Part shown: piece by piece, positions 22,940 to 33,600 of the stretch | Layout: the number at the start of each line of letters is the position of its first letter | How positions within the stretch are numbered: position 1 is the stretch's first letter | Assembly (NCBI GenBank): GCA_012934845.2 | Contig: WNNJ02000469.1 | Location: 124,001 to 188,000 of the forward strand | Direction of reading: 5' to 3' | Length of the DNA: 64,000 nucleotides | Source: Pomphorhynchus laevis | Lineage: Eukaryota > Acanthocephala > Palaeacanthocephala > Echinorhynchida > Pomphorhynchidae | Translations under genes and position numbers: made by a program | The notes under the pieces: generated by a model | Told to the model about the DNA's origin: nothing | The model's database searches: none | Seen by the model: only the letters and a program-made list of their open reading frames with translations

Positions 22940-23185
22940 TGTTGCGTTTCCATCATACCCTCTTACTCCACGTTCCCAATTACTCCAACAACTATGGTCT
23001 CCGATCCTTCCTCGTCGCCGCCCCACTCGTCTGGAATCATCTTCTTCTCGACGTCCGCCGCGCTCCTTCCTTTATTAATTCAAACACCTCCTCCGTTCAC
23101 ACCTTCTCGACACATGATTTACATTTTTGTTTTGTTGTGGTCATGTAAGCGTGCGCCGGCAAGCATTTGCCACGTTTAAATAATT
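22940..23185 (+). mobile_element. LINE (family A) 3'-end fragment
   Basis: It begins at tttccatcataccctcttac and runs through YSNNYGLRSFLVAAPLVWNHL and TPSRHMIYIFVLL to the family 3' end ..gtcatgtaagcgtgcgccgg..tttgccacgt. It is 5'-truncated and sits between blocks of the 195-bp tandem repeat. Confidence 0.85.
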
Positions 23186-23247
23186 TTTCCCATTGCTTAT
23201 CTTCCCTAAAATCTCTCTTCGTTAATTTTGCCACGTTTTTTAGTAAA

Positions 23248-23400
23248 ATAATTATTTCACCAATGTTCAATAAATAAAAGTTGGATCTTCAATCATGATT
23301 TAGGAATTTTCGTGATTATTGAAATGTTAATACCAGATTTAAAAAAACACTTTTTTATCCATTATAAACAACCGTTCATAATATAGAATAAATAGAATAT
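23248..23400. repeat. ~195-bp tandem repeat, second block
   Basis: A partial unit with ttcaataaataaaagttgga, catgatttaggaattttcgt and aacacttttttatccattat, matching the block at 22305-22760. Confidence 0.75.
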
Positions 23401-23708
23401 AATATAGAATAAGTACACGAAGGATTTTTTATTAGATTGTATTAAAACTTACTTTAGCAATCTAAAATGATTAATTTTGACCCCAAATTACTCCAAAATA
23501 CATTTACCTAACATTTTTATTTTGTCTTAAAACATGCTTTTAAATATTGAATAAATTATTAACGAGACCCCAACAGAGGCAGATTATAAAAATTTCACAT
23601 CCGCATCGTGATTCTAAATCCCTTTAATTGGTTATAATTAAATTTTATTAAATTTAACTTAATTAAAATTTTTATTCTTTTAAAAATTCGCTCACTGCTG
23701 TGTTTCAG

Positions 23709-23779
23709 GAGCCAACTCTGTTACACTTATTTACAAATTTGTTGCTGATAAACTGGACTTCGATCACCAGCTTTATTAG
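23709..23779 (+). CDS. Candidate terminal exon (weak)
   Basis: After the acceptor cactgctgtgtttcag, a 71-bp segment reads ANSVTLIYKFVADKLDFDHQ-LY and stop. Its phase would join the exon at 19256-19400 (codon split 1+2). The link is an inference from phase only; the protein is not recognised. Confidence 0.22.
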
Positions 23780-23924
23780 TTCAAACACACCACACTTAGA
23801 GGTTCATTACCATTCCCAATGTACTGTCTTAACAGTATATTAGAATGTTTTTCTTGATTTTTCGTCGCATAACTGCATTTACCGTATTCCGACAATTAAT
23901 TATTACTTAAAAAATGATATATTT

Positions 23925-24020
23925 TAACGTGGCAAATGCGTGCCAGCGCACGCTTACATGACCACAACAAAACAAAAATGTAAATCATGTCGAGAAGGTG
24001 TGAACGGAGGAGCACATATT
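23925..24020 (-). mobile_element. LINE (family A) 3'-end fragment
   Basis: acgtggcaaatgcgtgccag..cttacatgaccacaac on the plus strand is the reverse complement of the family 3' end. Only about 90 bp survive. Confidence 0.8.
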
Positions 24021-24043
24021 TGCACATCTTTGTATCCTCTAAA

Positions 24044-24202
24044 TCAGGGGGTCAGACAAAAGGAAGACGGCGAGTCCATACTTTAATTAATTTCAATCTC
24101 ACGTTCCGCACATACCAAATTTGTTAATAAAAAATGCATTTGGATGACAATCAAAAACGTTTAGATAGTAAATTTTTACAACAATGAAAATAAATTTTTA
24201 AA
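24044..24202 (+). repeat. ~158-bp direct repeat, copy 1
   Basis: It shares agggggtcagacaaaaggaa, cgttccgcacatacca and aaaaaatgcatttggatgac with a second copy at 24788-24946 (about 90 percent alike by eye). There are no TG..CA ends and no coding sequence in between. Family unknown. Confidence 0.75.
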
Positions 24203-24787
24203 AATTTCTAAATTTTTAAATTTTCAACGCTCTATTCATGGCACTCGAATAATGTGTACGCAATTCCTATCGTCGAAATTAACGTTTTGATATTTATTAA
24301 TTGCGACAAGAAGATCAATATTATGTTATATATAATCTTATATAAAATACCCTGATTAGGTAAACTTTGGGAACCGAGAAGTAAACGATCATAATGGTTA
24401 TGATCGATCACACTAAACGAGAGATAGGATGAAGTTTAAACGCAGATAATTATGTCAATTTTTAGCTAATATAAAGCGTTTTTCCAAATTTACCGGAATC
24501 AAAATATAATTATAAAATAAAAAACTCTATGTTCATGTTGTATAGTCCTTGTATTATAAGGAAGAATAATAAAAGCGTTTATACAATACCTTTATATTTC
24601 ATTAATATAAATGCATTTATATCAATGATTTAGTTTTGTAACTAATTTAAGTTTTGTTGGAAAAAAAACATATTTGTCAAAATATTGAGTCACTTACAAG
24701 TAATCGAGTATTCAAAAGTTGCTTAGATTTGAAAGTGACATTTCTTTAATAGAATTATGTGACAGGATGCTATTATTTTATGTTATA

Positions 24788-24946
24788 TATCAAGGGGGTC
24801 AGACAAAAGGAATACGGCGGGTCCATATTTTAATTAATTTAAATCTCGCGTTCCGCACATACCAGATTTGTTAATAAAAAATGCATTTGGATGACAATCA
24901 AAAACTTTTAGATAGTAAAGTTTTACATCAATAAAAATAAATTTTT
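24788..24946 (+). repeat. ~158-bp direct repeat, copy 2
   Basis: Second copy of the repeat at 24044-24202, same orientation, 744 bp downstream. The stretch between the copies (24203-24787) is AT-rich with no gene seen. Confidence 0.75.
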
Positions 24947-25150
24947 AAACAAGAAACATATTGCAAAATAATGATTAGCCATTTAGTTTTTTACTTTAGG
25001 ATTGATAGCGAGTATTTTATTCAATTAAGTTATTAAAGTTAGGATTCAAGTTTTGTGTGCCAGAAATTTTCATAATGGAAGATAAATTTTGTTCTGACAT
25101 CTTTAAGATAATGGTAGATCATTAATTTTAACGATAATAAATTTTATCGG

Positions 25151-25331
25151 TAAATAATTATTGGAGCCGAATCGAAGGAAAGAAGAAATTATTTTTGATA
25201 TTTCGCTAACTTCTTTTAGCATCTTCAGAAAATGGCAATTAGATGGTAATTTTATGAAGATGCTAACAGAAATTAGCGAAATATTAAAAACAATTTCATC
25301 TTTCTTTCGATTCGGCTCCAATAATTATTTA
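25151..25331. mobile_element. Hairpin MITE, 181 bp
   Basis: Nearly complete inverted repeat: taaataattattggagccga..ttagcatcttc pairs with gaagatgctaa..tcggctccaataattattta. Arms are about 75 bp with a few mismatches and the loop about 25 bp. Two mirror-image open frames arise from the symmetry and are not genes. Confidence 0.8.
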
Positions 25332-27649
25332 TCAATAATAAATTAGTATCAACTATTTAAAATTTTATCGGTAATCAATCTAATCAGCACTTATCAATAA
25401 TAAATCTTATAGATTATTAATCTTATCAATAATTATCTCATAGATTGTTAATCTTATCAATAATTAATCTCATCGGTACTTAATCTTATCGATGATTAAT
25501 TTTATAAATAAATATTTTTCGAGAGTTAATATTATCGACAATTAATCTATTTGATAATCAATCTTAATAATCGATTTTTAATCGATAATTAAAATAGTCT
25601 ATAATTAATCTTATCGGTAATTATTAGTTAATCAAAAATTAATCTGTGTAAAGATTATCATTGTCCGTATTTAATTATATTGTTAACTAATCTTATTGGT
25701 AGTTAATTTTATCAATGATTAATATTGAACGAAAAAGTAATCGTTGATTAACATAGCACTTTAGCCTTATCGTATATACGGTTTAAATGCGAATACGAGA
25801 ATATGTCATTACATCATTAAAACGGCATTTTCCTTTAATGAATATCTTAAAGAAATTGCATTCACAAGGACTTGTGTAATGAACAAGTGGTAATCCTTTT
25901 ATCAACGACCATTTCTCTAATTGTTCAAAAAAACTACATTTGGTGATCATTTACAACTTTTTATTTTTGTATTTTTAATTTTTCGTATTCGTTCATGTTC
26001 CTTTTGTTACAAATTTAAAATAGTTTACGTTATTTAAATTACGAAAATAAATAGAATTGGGATAACAAATAGAATTATTTCAATTTTTAATAATTAAATT
26101 AAGATTAATATAGCATTACAGATATATTCGAAATTTTTAATGTTCGTTAGATTATTCGTTTTATTGTGACTTTAATTAAACTAAAATTAAGTTTAATTTG
26201 ACTTTATCGAATTAGTACTAATTGTATTTAGTACTAATTAAATTCGCTTATATTATGAGAAGATGTACCATTGGTTTCGATGGCAGAAGCTACTGATGGT
26301 CACTGCGTTCTGATTGGAGTAATTCAGAACATATCACGTTCCAAGCCATCGATACTAAAAATTCTTGCACAAGAAGTAAGTTTTGATGAAGTCACATTTG
26401 TGAAGACGTTGCTAATTTTTACGTCATCAATGTTTAGCAAAAATGATATTTCGTACCAAATGTATAGATTGTAAGGTAAATTTAAAATTTCAAGAATCAC
26501 TGGAAGAATTCAAATGCTAATTCAAATTTACGAAGCTAAAATTGATAACTTAATTTCATTTTTGCAATGCCCAAAATTTTGGATTGCAAAAGTTAATAAA
26601 AAAATGTTTCGGGTCGATGTTAGATATTTTTGATATGTATTATTTTAGATGTCATATTTTATAACATTATAAAATATATTTTAAATGTAATATTTGTAAT
26701 ATTTTTAACAAGTACATAAATTACTGAAGATCTTCATCCACTGAAGATAGAAAATATCTTTTTATTTCAAATTTTAAATTTAAATTTTAACTTTATATAA
26801 TAATAAATTATATAAAATCCTATATCATTATTTATTATTTATCTTTATTTTTATTGATATATAGTATAAAATAAGTAGACTCGGTTATCTGATGTAATCT
26901 AAAATGTATAACTTCCTGTTAAAGTGGTATTATAGTGCCTTGTCTGTATCACGATGATAGCACTCAGAGGATATAAATAGATATATAAATAAGATATCTG
27001 AAGATGTTTTTATCTGAAAATATCTGATGTTTTTATTAAGTTTCATTCATGAGGAAAGTTGTTCACAGAGATAGGTACTTTCTAACATGCATAAGACTTC
27101 CGATTCAAATATATATGCATCTGTATACTTCTCTTTCTTCATATACCAATCTTAAGATGGGGTATTAAAAAAACTATTATTACAGTAAAAATGTTATGTA
27201 GTTCCTAAATTGTTATAATTGTATTCATAACAACTTTAAATGGTACAAATTGTAAAAATATCAAACAAAATCACAAAAAAATTAAAGTAGAAAGATTCAT
27301 AAAAAATCTCGAGGGCCACGTGTTTGACATCCCTGCTCCAAATGATCAACAGAATAAGATTTAGCACAAATGAGAAGTAATTTTTGGTTAAATTTATTAT
27401 AATAAAGTATTTAAATATCAACATTTTGGTAAATACTATTAGCTCTAGCAAGCCTTAAAATATGTTGGCATACGGTTAGCTGAACATATAGCTAATAATA
27501 TGGAAAAAACGTTATTACATGTATACATTGTATATATCCGCAAATGCTAAAAGGCAATTTACAAGTGAAAAATCAAGTAATTAGGAGGAATTTTGTAACG
27601 GAAATGCGAAATTTGCATCATTACTAGATGATGGTGTAAAACTTTCCAT
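25332..27649. other. AT-rich intergenic stretch
   Basis: 25340-25740 is built from degenerate taatcttatcgataatt words. Apart from the exon candidate at 26262-26375, nothing gene-like is seen on either strand up to the end of the TAF6-family gene. Confidence 0.5.
26262..26375 (+). CDS. Candidate exon resembling DNA polymerase delta subunit 2
   Basis: An open stretch ending in a strong donor (gaagtaagt) encodes EDVPLVSMAEATDGHCVLIG then VIQNISRSKPSILKILAQE. The pattern C-x2-hydrophobic-G-x-hydrophobic-x6-PSIL-[KR] is what I remember of the OB-fold start of POLD2 (CCVVGTLF..PLQPSILREVSEE in vertebrates). The acceptor side is poor (no pyrimidine tract), and no further POLD2 exon is visible in the window. 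It may be a relic of a gene fragment. The resemblance rests on memory. Confidence 0.3.
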
Positions 27650-30600
27650 TTATCTAAGAGAATCATTCAGTCGTTGTTTCTTAAACGGCGCTACGCAATT
27701 GCTGCCAAATAGAGGTTCAGTTGGAAATCGATTTGCTTTACAAGCGTTTAGGAATGACGCTTCTGGTTGTCTAGTTTTCTTTTCGGCAGGTTGTACATCC
27801 GATTCAAGATTTAAAATTTCTGATTTCTAAGAAAATCAATATTAATTTCAATAAATTGGATAACGAAATTATGAGCAAATTTATTTAAAAGTAACTTGAT
27901 TTAAATTGAAATGAATTAAAAGTCTAGATTTACAATAACAACATCCGAATAGTTATTGAGATCTGATAGTCAAGTTGCAAACATAAGAAGACAATAAGAA
28001 TTTTTGTATATTCAAAATGAAAATTGACATTACATAAAAACTTTATAGTATTTTTATTAAAAGATGTATAGTCTAAACAAAGATTTCATTTAAATAAATT
28101 AAATATAAAAACATTTTTTTTCTTGTTTTTAGTTATGGTTTGTGCGAAAAGTTGACAACGGGATGCGATCGACGTTTGCAAAATATTTATAATATTTAAC
28201 AAACTGTTTGGGTTTGTTACAATATTATTTAACTTTAATTTGTATGATTTTTCTAGTTATCCATAACTTCACAATTCGAGACAATGTAAAGAAAAAACTT
28301 TTATATAAAAAACGACAATCAGAATGCTATTAAAAATTAAATATAATTAAATATCAATTTTTTATCTGATTAAGTAAAGGCGAAATTCAAATAAGATACT
28401 GGCACAAAGATGCAATATAAAGTACAATTAAAATAAAAAATTAAATAAAAAATATGAAAAAATACAAAAATTATAAGAATATAAAATAAACATTATAAAA
28501 GTATAAACAACTGATCGGCTATTTATCAATCGCTGTACTATTACGGATATTTTTTGCAGTTCTCTTTAATCTTAATAATCCTTAATCGTTTTGTTAATAT
28601 TTATATCATGTACATATCTATTTGATAAATCTTACATTGGAATGCATTTAAGAAAGCGTATGGAAGTCATTAGAGTGAATATGTTGCCAGATAAATTTTA
28701 ATTATGGATGATCAGATGTTAGGCAATATATTCGAAAAATATAATGATTGAAATAACAAAAATGGGCAATACACCATATTTTAAACAGAATCAACATTCG
28801 AACGATAGCAAAACCTCAAAGAAGTTAGACAGTTGAAATGCTTGTCATATGCGTTATGTGGATAACTTATTACTTCTTTAAAATAACTGTGTATTTAATA
28901 AAATTTGATTATTAAGTTGGCAATCAAGCTATCATTTTTTTTCGGTAATTATTAATTAAGAAATTAACTTGAATTACGAAACTCAATAAATATATAATCA
29001 TTTATTATCAAAGAAATAATATCTTAAGAAATTTGAAATCCAAAATACAGAATAAAGTTGAAAATAATTAAGTTACAAAAATTTAAATAACAAAACTAAA
29101 TCTTTTAAAGTTATTTGAATAATAGATAATATATAAAATGAGTCGTTACACTAACTGATTGTCTCTAATGAGTCATCATTATTGATGACGACTCGTTCAT
29201 TAAGTATTAAGTAAATACTAATTTAAATTTTACTTCACTTAATAATAAAACATTTTATGCTAAATAAAATATTTTATAATTCCTTATTATGTTATTTAAG
29301 CATAATCTTAATTTAATTGTTTATGATTAAATTAATGAATTCTAATGTCATACAGATGCTTGCCAATACCTAAACATGACTCAAAACAACAACGACATTT
29401 ACCGTTATTTTAATTGTTTCAAGATATTCCTTTGATAATAGTTCATTTTTCTCTAATTCGGATTCTATCGTTGATAACACTACAGGTCCAACTAGTTTGA
29501 CAACCTGCTGTCTTTCTTCCATTATCGCAGCGCTGTCGGATTTGCATTGACTTATCCGATTCTGATACACATTGGATAGAACGTGCTAAATTGTTGCATA
29601 GTGATAGTGTTATAACACTAAGTCTGAGATGTAAATTTGTTTTTGCAAATACTCTAAACTGCTTTGAAATTGTAGTTTTCCTTTTTTGTTTGAATTTTGA
29701 AGCAGGATCATTAATAAATAAATTGCTAATTAATTAAATTAATTAATTAAATACAAATAATAAATAAATACAAATAATATAGTAATTAATTTAAATTAAT
29801 TATTAATAAAACTTAAAATTTCGGTAGCTGCTGCTGAAGCATCGTTAGAAACAAGACGTATTCTAAAATAACGTTATTTTTTGAAAAAAGTACATTTTCT
29901 TCAATCGTTTTTATTCCGCTCGCTGTTTGTATTATTTTATATGTTTAAAAATAACGTTATTTTTTGAAAAAAAGTTATTTTTTTTCGCTCGCTGTTTCTA
30001 GCTTCTGCATACTGTAGTACTTCTGCATACTGTAGTACATACTGTAGTGCAAATATTGTAGGATAAAAGGAATTAAGATTCCTTTTATCATACATCGTTA
30101 TTTTAACGTACATCGTTAGAAACAAGACGTTATGTTTAAAAATAACGTTATTTTTTGAAAAAAGTTATTTTTCTTCAAGTTATTTCGCTCGCTGTTGCGA
30201 TTATTGTGTACTTTATTTATGATGATAATATAGCAGCAGCTATCGAAACAAAAAATAATATTTAAAAAAATATTAAACAAATAACAAAAAAATAAGTAAA
30301 AATAATATTTAAAAAATAATATTTAAAAACGAAATCAACTGTAATGCTATTTACAAATTAAAATATTTGATAAAGCAAGTATTTTAATATTCTCAAGCGA
30401 TTCGAAGGCGTTAAATAAGTATCTTATTATCTCATATCTATATATATTTATGAGGGCACTGAATTTCTAACATGATTCCAAAAGGAATACGTTATTTAAT
30501 AACTAGTTAGAGCTAAACATCGCTTGAAACTGTGGTCCAGGAACCAAAACTGGCTGCAATTGATTTTTAATCCATATTTGCTGCTAAATAACTAAACTCG

Positions 30601-33600
30601 TAACCAACGGATACGTATTTGTGCCTTATATAAAGAATAAGAAGAAGGTCCAGACACGCAACAAGCCAGTAAAAACACTTTATGCACCTGAATTTCGTTA
30701 AGCATCGTGAGGAATTGCTGGTGTCTTTACAGTTATGAAAAAAACAGTCGAAACGCACCCTAACCACTTCATCCGACTGACGATGACTGCTGGATGGTTA
30801 GGAACGTCTTGAAGTGAGATATATATTTTATATCTGACTGTGTTAAACTGTGCTCCGGGAGCTAATAAGCTTAAGTTTCATAATTGTAGATGTTGCCAAA
30901 AACTAGTCAGATATAAACATTTAAACATATAAAAACAGACATTTTTAAAACAGCCAGATAAAAAATTATAAAAATGTATCCTCCAAAGGATCCTGTGAGA
31001 AAGCAAGCAGCGACAGCAATTAAAATTTCTGCCGAATAAAATTAGGATGGTCCGGAAAGCACACGGTTAGTTTAAAGAGGCTAGGCCCATGCCACCACGT
31101 TAGCAAATTCTCGAAAATGCCTATGTAATATTTCACAAGGCAGCCGAAACGACTGATGGTAGTTCACCCTACTGATGAGTGCTGCCGGCTACCATCAGCT
31201 CGTCTAGAAGTGATAAGGAAGTCTGCTTTACTTGTCATCGAACTTCGGTTTTTGGCAACATCTACAGTTATATATATGCAAAATGGTATTCTTGTATATA
31301 TACATCACTATATATTATTCCAAGACGTTATATATATTCGTCACTTTTGAAGGTTTAACACTTTTTTATAAAAAGAAAATTTAACTAAAAATTAGAATTC
31401 ATTAAACATTGAAGAATAAACAATTTATTTAAGAGGGGCTTATAAGATATTTGGAAGGTTATAATATTTTATACCATTTAAATGGTATAAAAATATATTA
31501 TTTAGCAATTTTACACTGTTAGTTACGTTTATCCGTTGGTTACGAGTTTAGTTATTTAGTGGCAAATATGGCTTAAAAATCAATCGTAGCCAGTTTTGAC
31601 TCCTGGACCACAGTTTCAAGCGATTTTTAGCTCTAACAATTTCTAAAACACGGAAACAACAACTTTTCAATGGAAAAAGCATTGGTAATATGAATCTACA
31701 CATTTTAATTGTCGAGGATGCGAATTTACATATGATCATTAATCTGTAATCTAATAGTTAATAACAATAATAGTAAGTCAAATCTTACAATTAACTTTTT
31801 GTAGCAAAAAGCAGCATTTATGGATGTGAATTCATGTGAAGAGATGCTGTGTTCCAGTCGCTGCAGTATTTCTGTAGCATTGGGGGCAATGTGCATCCAA
31901 ACAATCTACAACAGAAGATATAATCCAAAATAACGGAAACCTAGCAAAATACCTGATCACCCAAATGTGACAATATACATATCGCACCAAACAGTGTTTC
32001 GTAAGGAGTTACGTCTTTTTTCAGGAAAGTGCAACAGACGTTCGTCAGTTGTGCTTCAAGTTTATGCAATCGACGTTTATATAAACTTGAAAAAAGAGTT
32101 AAAAAACTAAAGCACAAATACATACAAGTTAAGTAGTCCAACAGTACGCGCTGCACTAGCTCTAAGTTCCCATTCAACAACGTTATCAGTATCATCCGGA
32201 TGAAGAACCGTCAATTGTCGTGTCAACGAACAGCTTACCAATGAAGGTAAAATTACATGCACCTGTATATATAATTTTGAAAAATAAAATTTTATTTCTG
32301 TAGAAATCAGTTTTCTGTTCAAATATTAAAATAATTATATTATTATAATTATAATAATTATTTATTAATATTTTTCAAGATCGATTTAATTCGCAGCCAA
32401 ATTATATAGGATTTAGAAAATGTAAATTCATTGATATTATTAATTTTTAATTTCGCCATTTCGGTAAACGCAAAATATATCGAATTTTAATACAATGAAT
32501 TACTATATAATTAAAATTTAAATTGGAAATAGTAGTTTCTGCGAGCAAAGAAAATTTCTATATTGAGTACATTGTTTACGACCAAAACAAATAGGTAAGA
32601 CCGCTTGCTTATGATTTATATCGAGTTTGTATCAATAACATAAAGTAATTAACATAATATAATCATATCGTATTAATTTTTTAATGAATTACTGCCTTAT
32701 TAATAAATATAATTGATTTTATTTGCTTTCTATAATAGTTTATATAATAGTTTTTATTTTAGCGGAAAAATACAAAAATACAAAAACATGATTTTATATT
32801 TTCGTTTTAAGTTGAAAGACAAAATCATAAATAAATTATAAACAAATTTAAATAAATATATAATAAATACTTCTTGATTTAAAATTGTTAAAATTTTAAA
32901 CTTATTGTGAAAATTAATAAGAATTAATAGGACTTAATCATAAGAATTAAGTCTTCCTCTGCATCCAGTAATGGGAGGGATCTGGCACTGATGAGTCATT
33001 GTGATGGCGAAACGGCATTCGTCATTCTTTCTCGTCTGGCTTACATGTTTACAAGAAATTCACGCGGAATGGTCTCACTCTCCTTGAATAAGAATTAAGG
33101 AACATATATTTTTAATAAATAACTTTTACTACCAACTTTGTCAATATGCATATTTTGAATTATATCGGTCAAAAATTAAAATAAATTCTTAAGCAAAAAT
33201 TAAAAAAAAAGAATTAGCAATTCATAGATAAGTATGAATACACGCATATTCTCAAACATGCAGAATATAAATCTTCCAATTAATAAAATTAGTTTATTAC
33301 TTAATTAATTAGTTAATTACTTCCAATTAGTTTATTGTAATAAAGCTTTTATTGTTTAATTTTACTTTTAATTTCCTTTAACAAATACCGACAAATATAT
33401 CTTTTTGAGTGATATAAAAAATTAGTGTAAAGGTAAAATAGGTAATCAATTTCTTAAATTAGCAGATGCTAATTATCATTTGCAATTTCACGGTACAACA
33501 AATTGATTGTTGTTTAAATTACATTAACCGTTATTTGTCAGCAATTTAAACAACATTTTTTAATTAATTTCGATAGAAATACTTATTTTTAGATGATAAA

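Noticed and set aside
24044-24946. Small LTR-type element bounded by the two 158-bp repeats
   Set aside because: No TG..CA ends, no primer site or coding content visible; left as an unassigned repeat pair.
25103-25346. Opposed 72- and 61-codon frames
   Set aside because: Both are products of the hairpin MITE symmetry.
32952-33087. tRNA-derived SINE head (A and B box) in the 136-bp insert
   Set aside because: tggcactgatgag and gcattcgtcattc only loosely fit the A and B boxes, whereas the hammerhead core fits every invariant base; kept as a second-choice reading.
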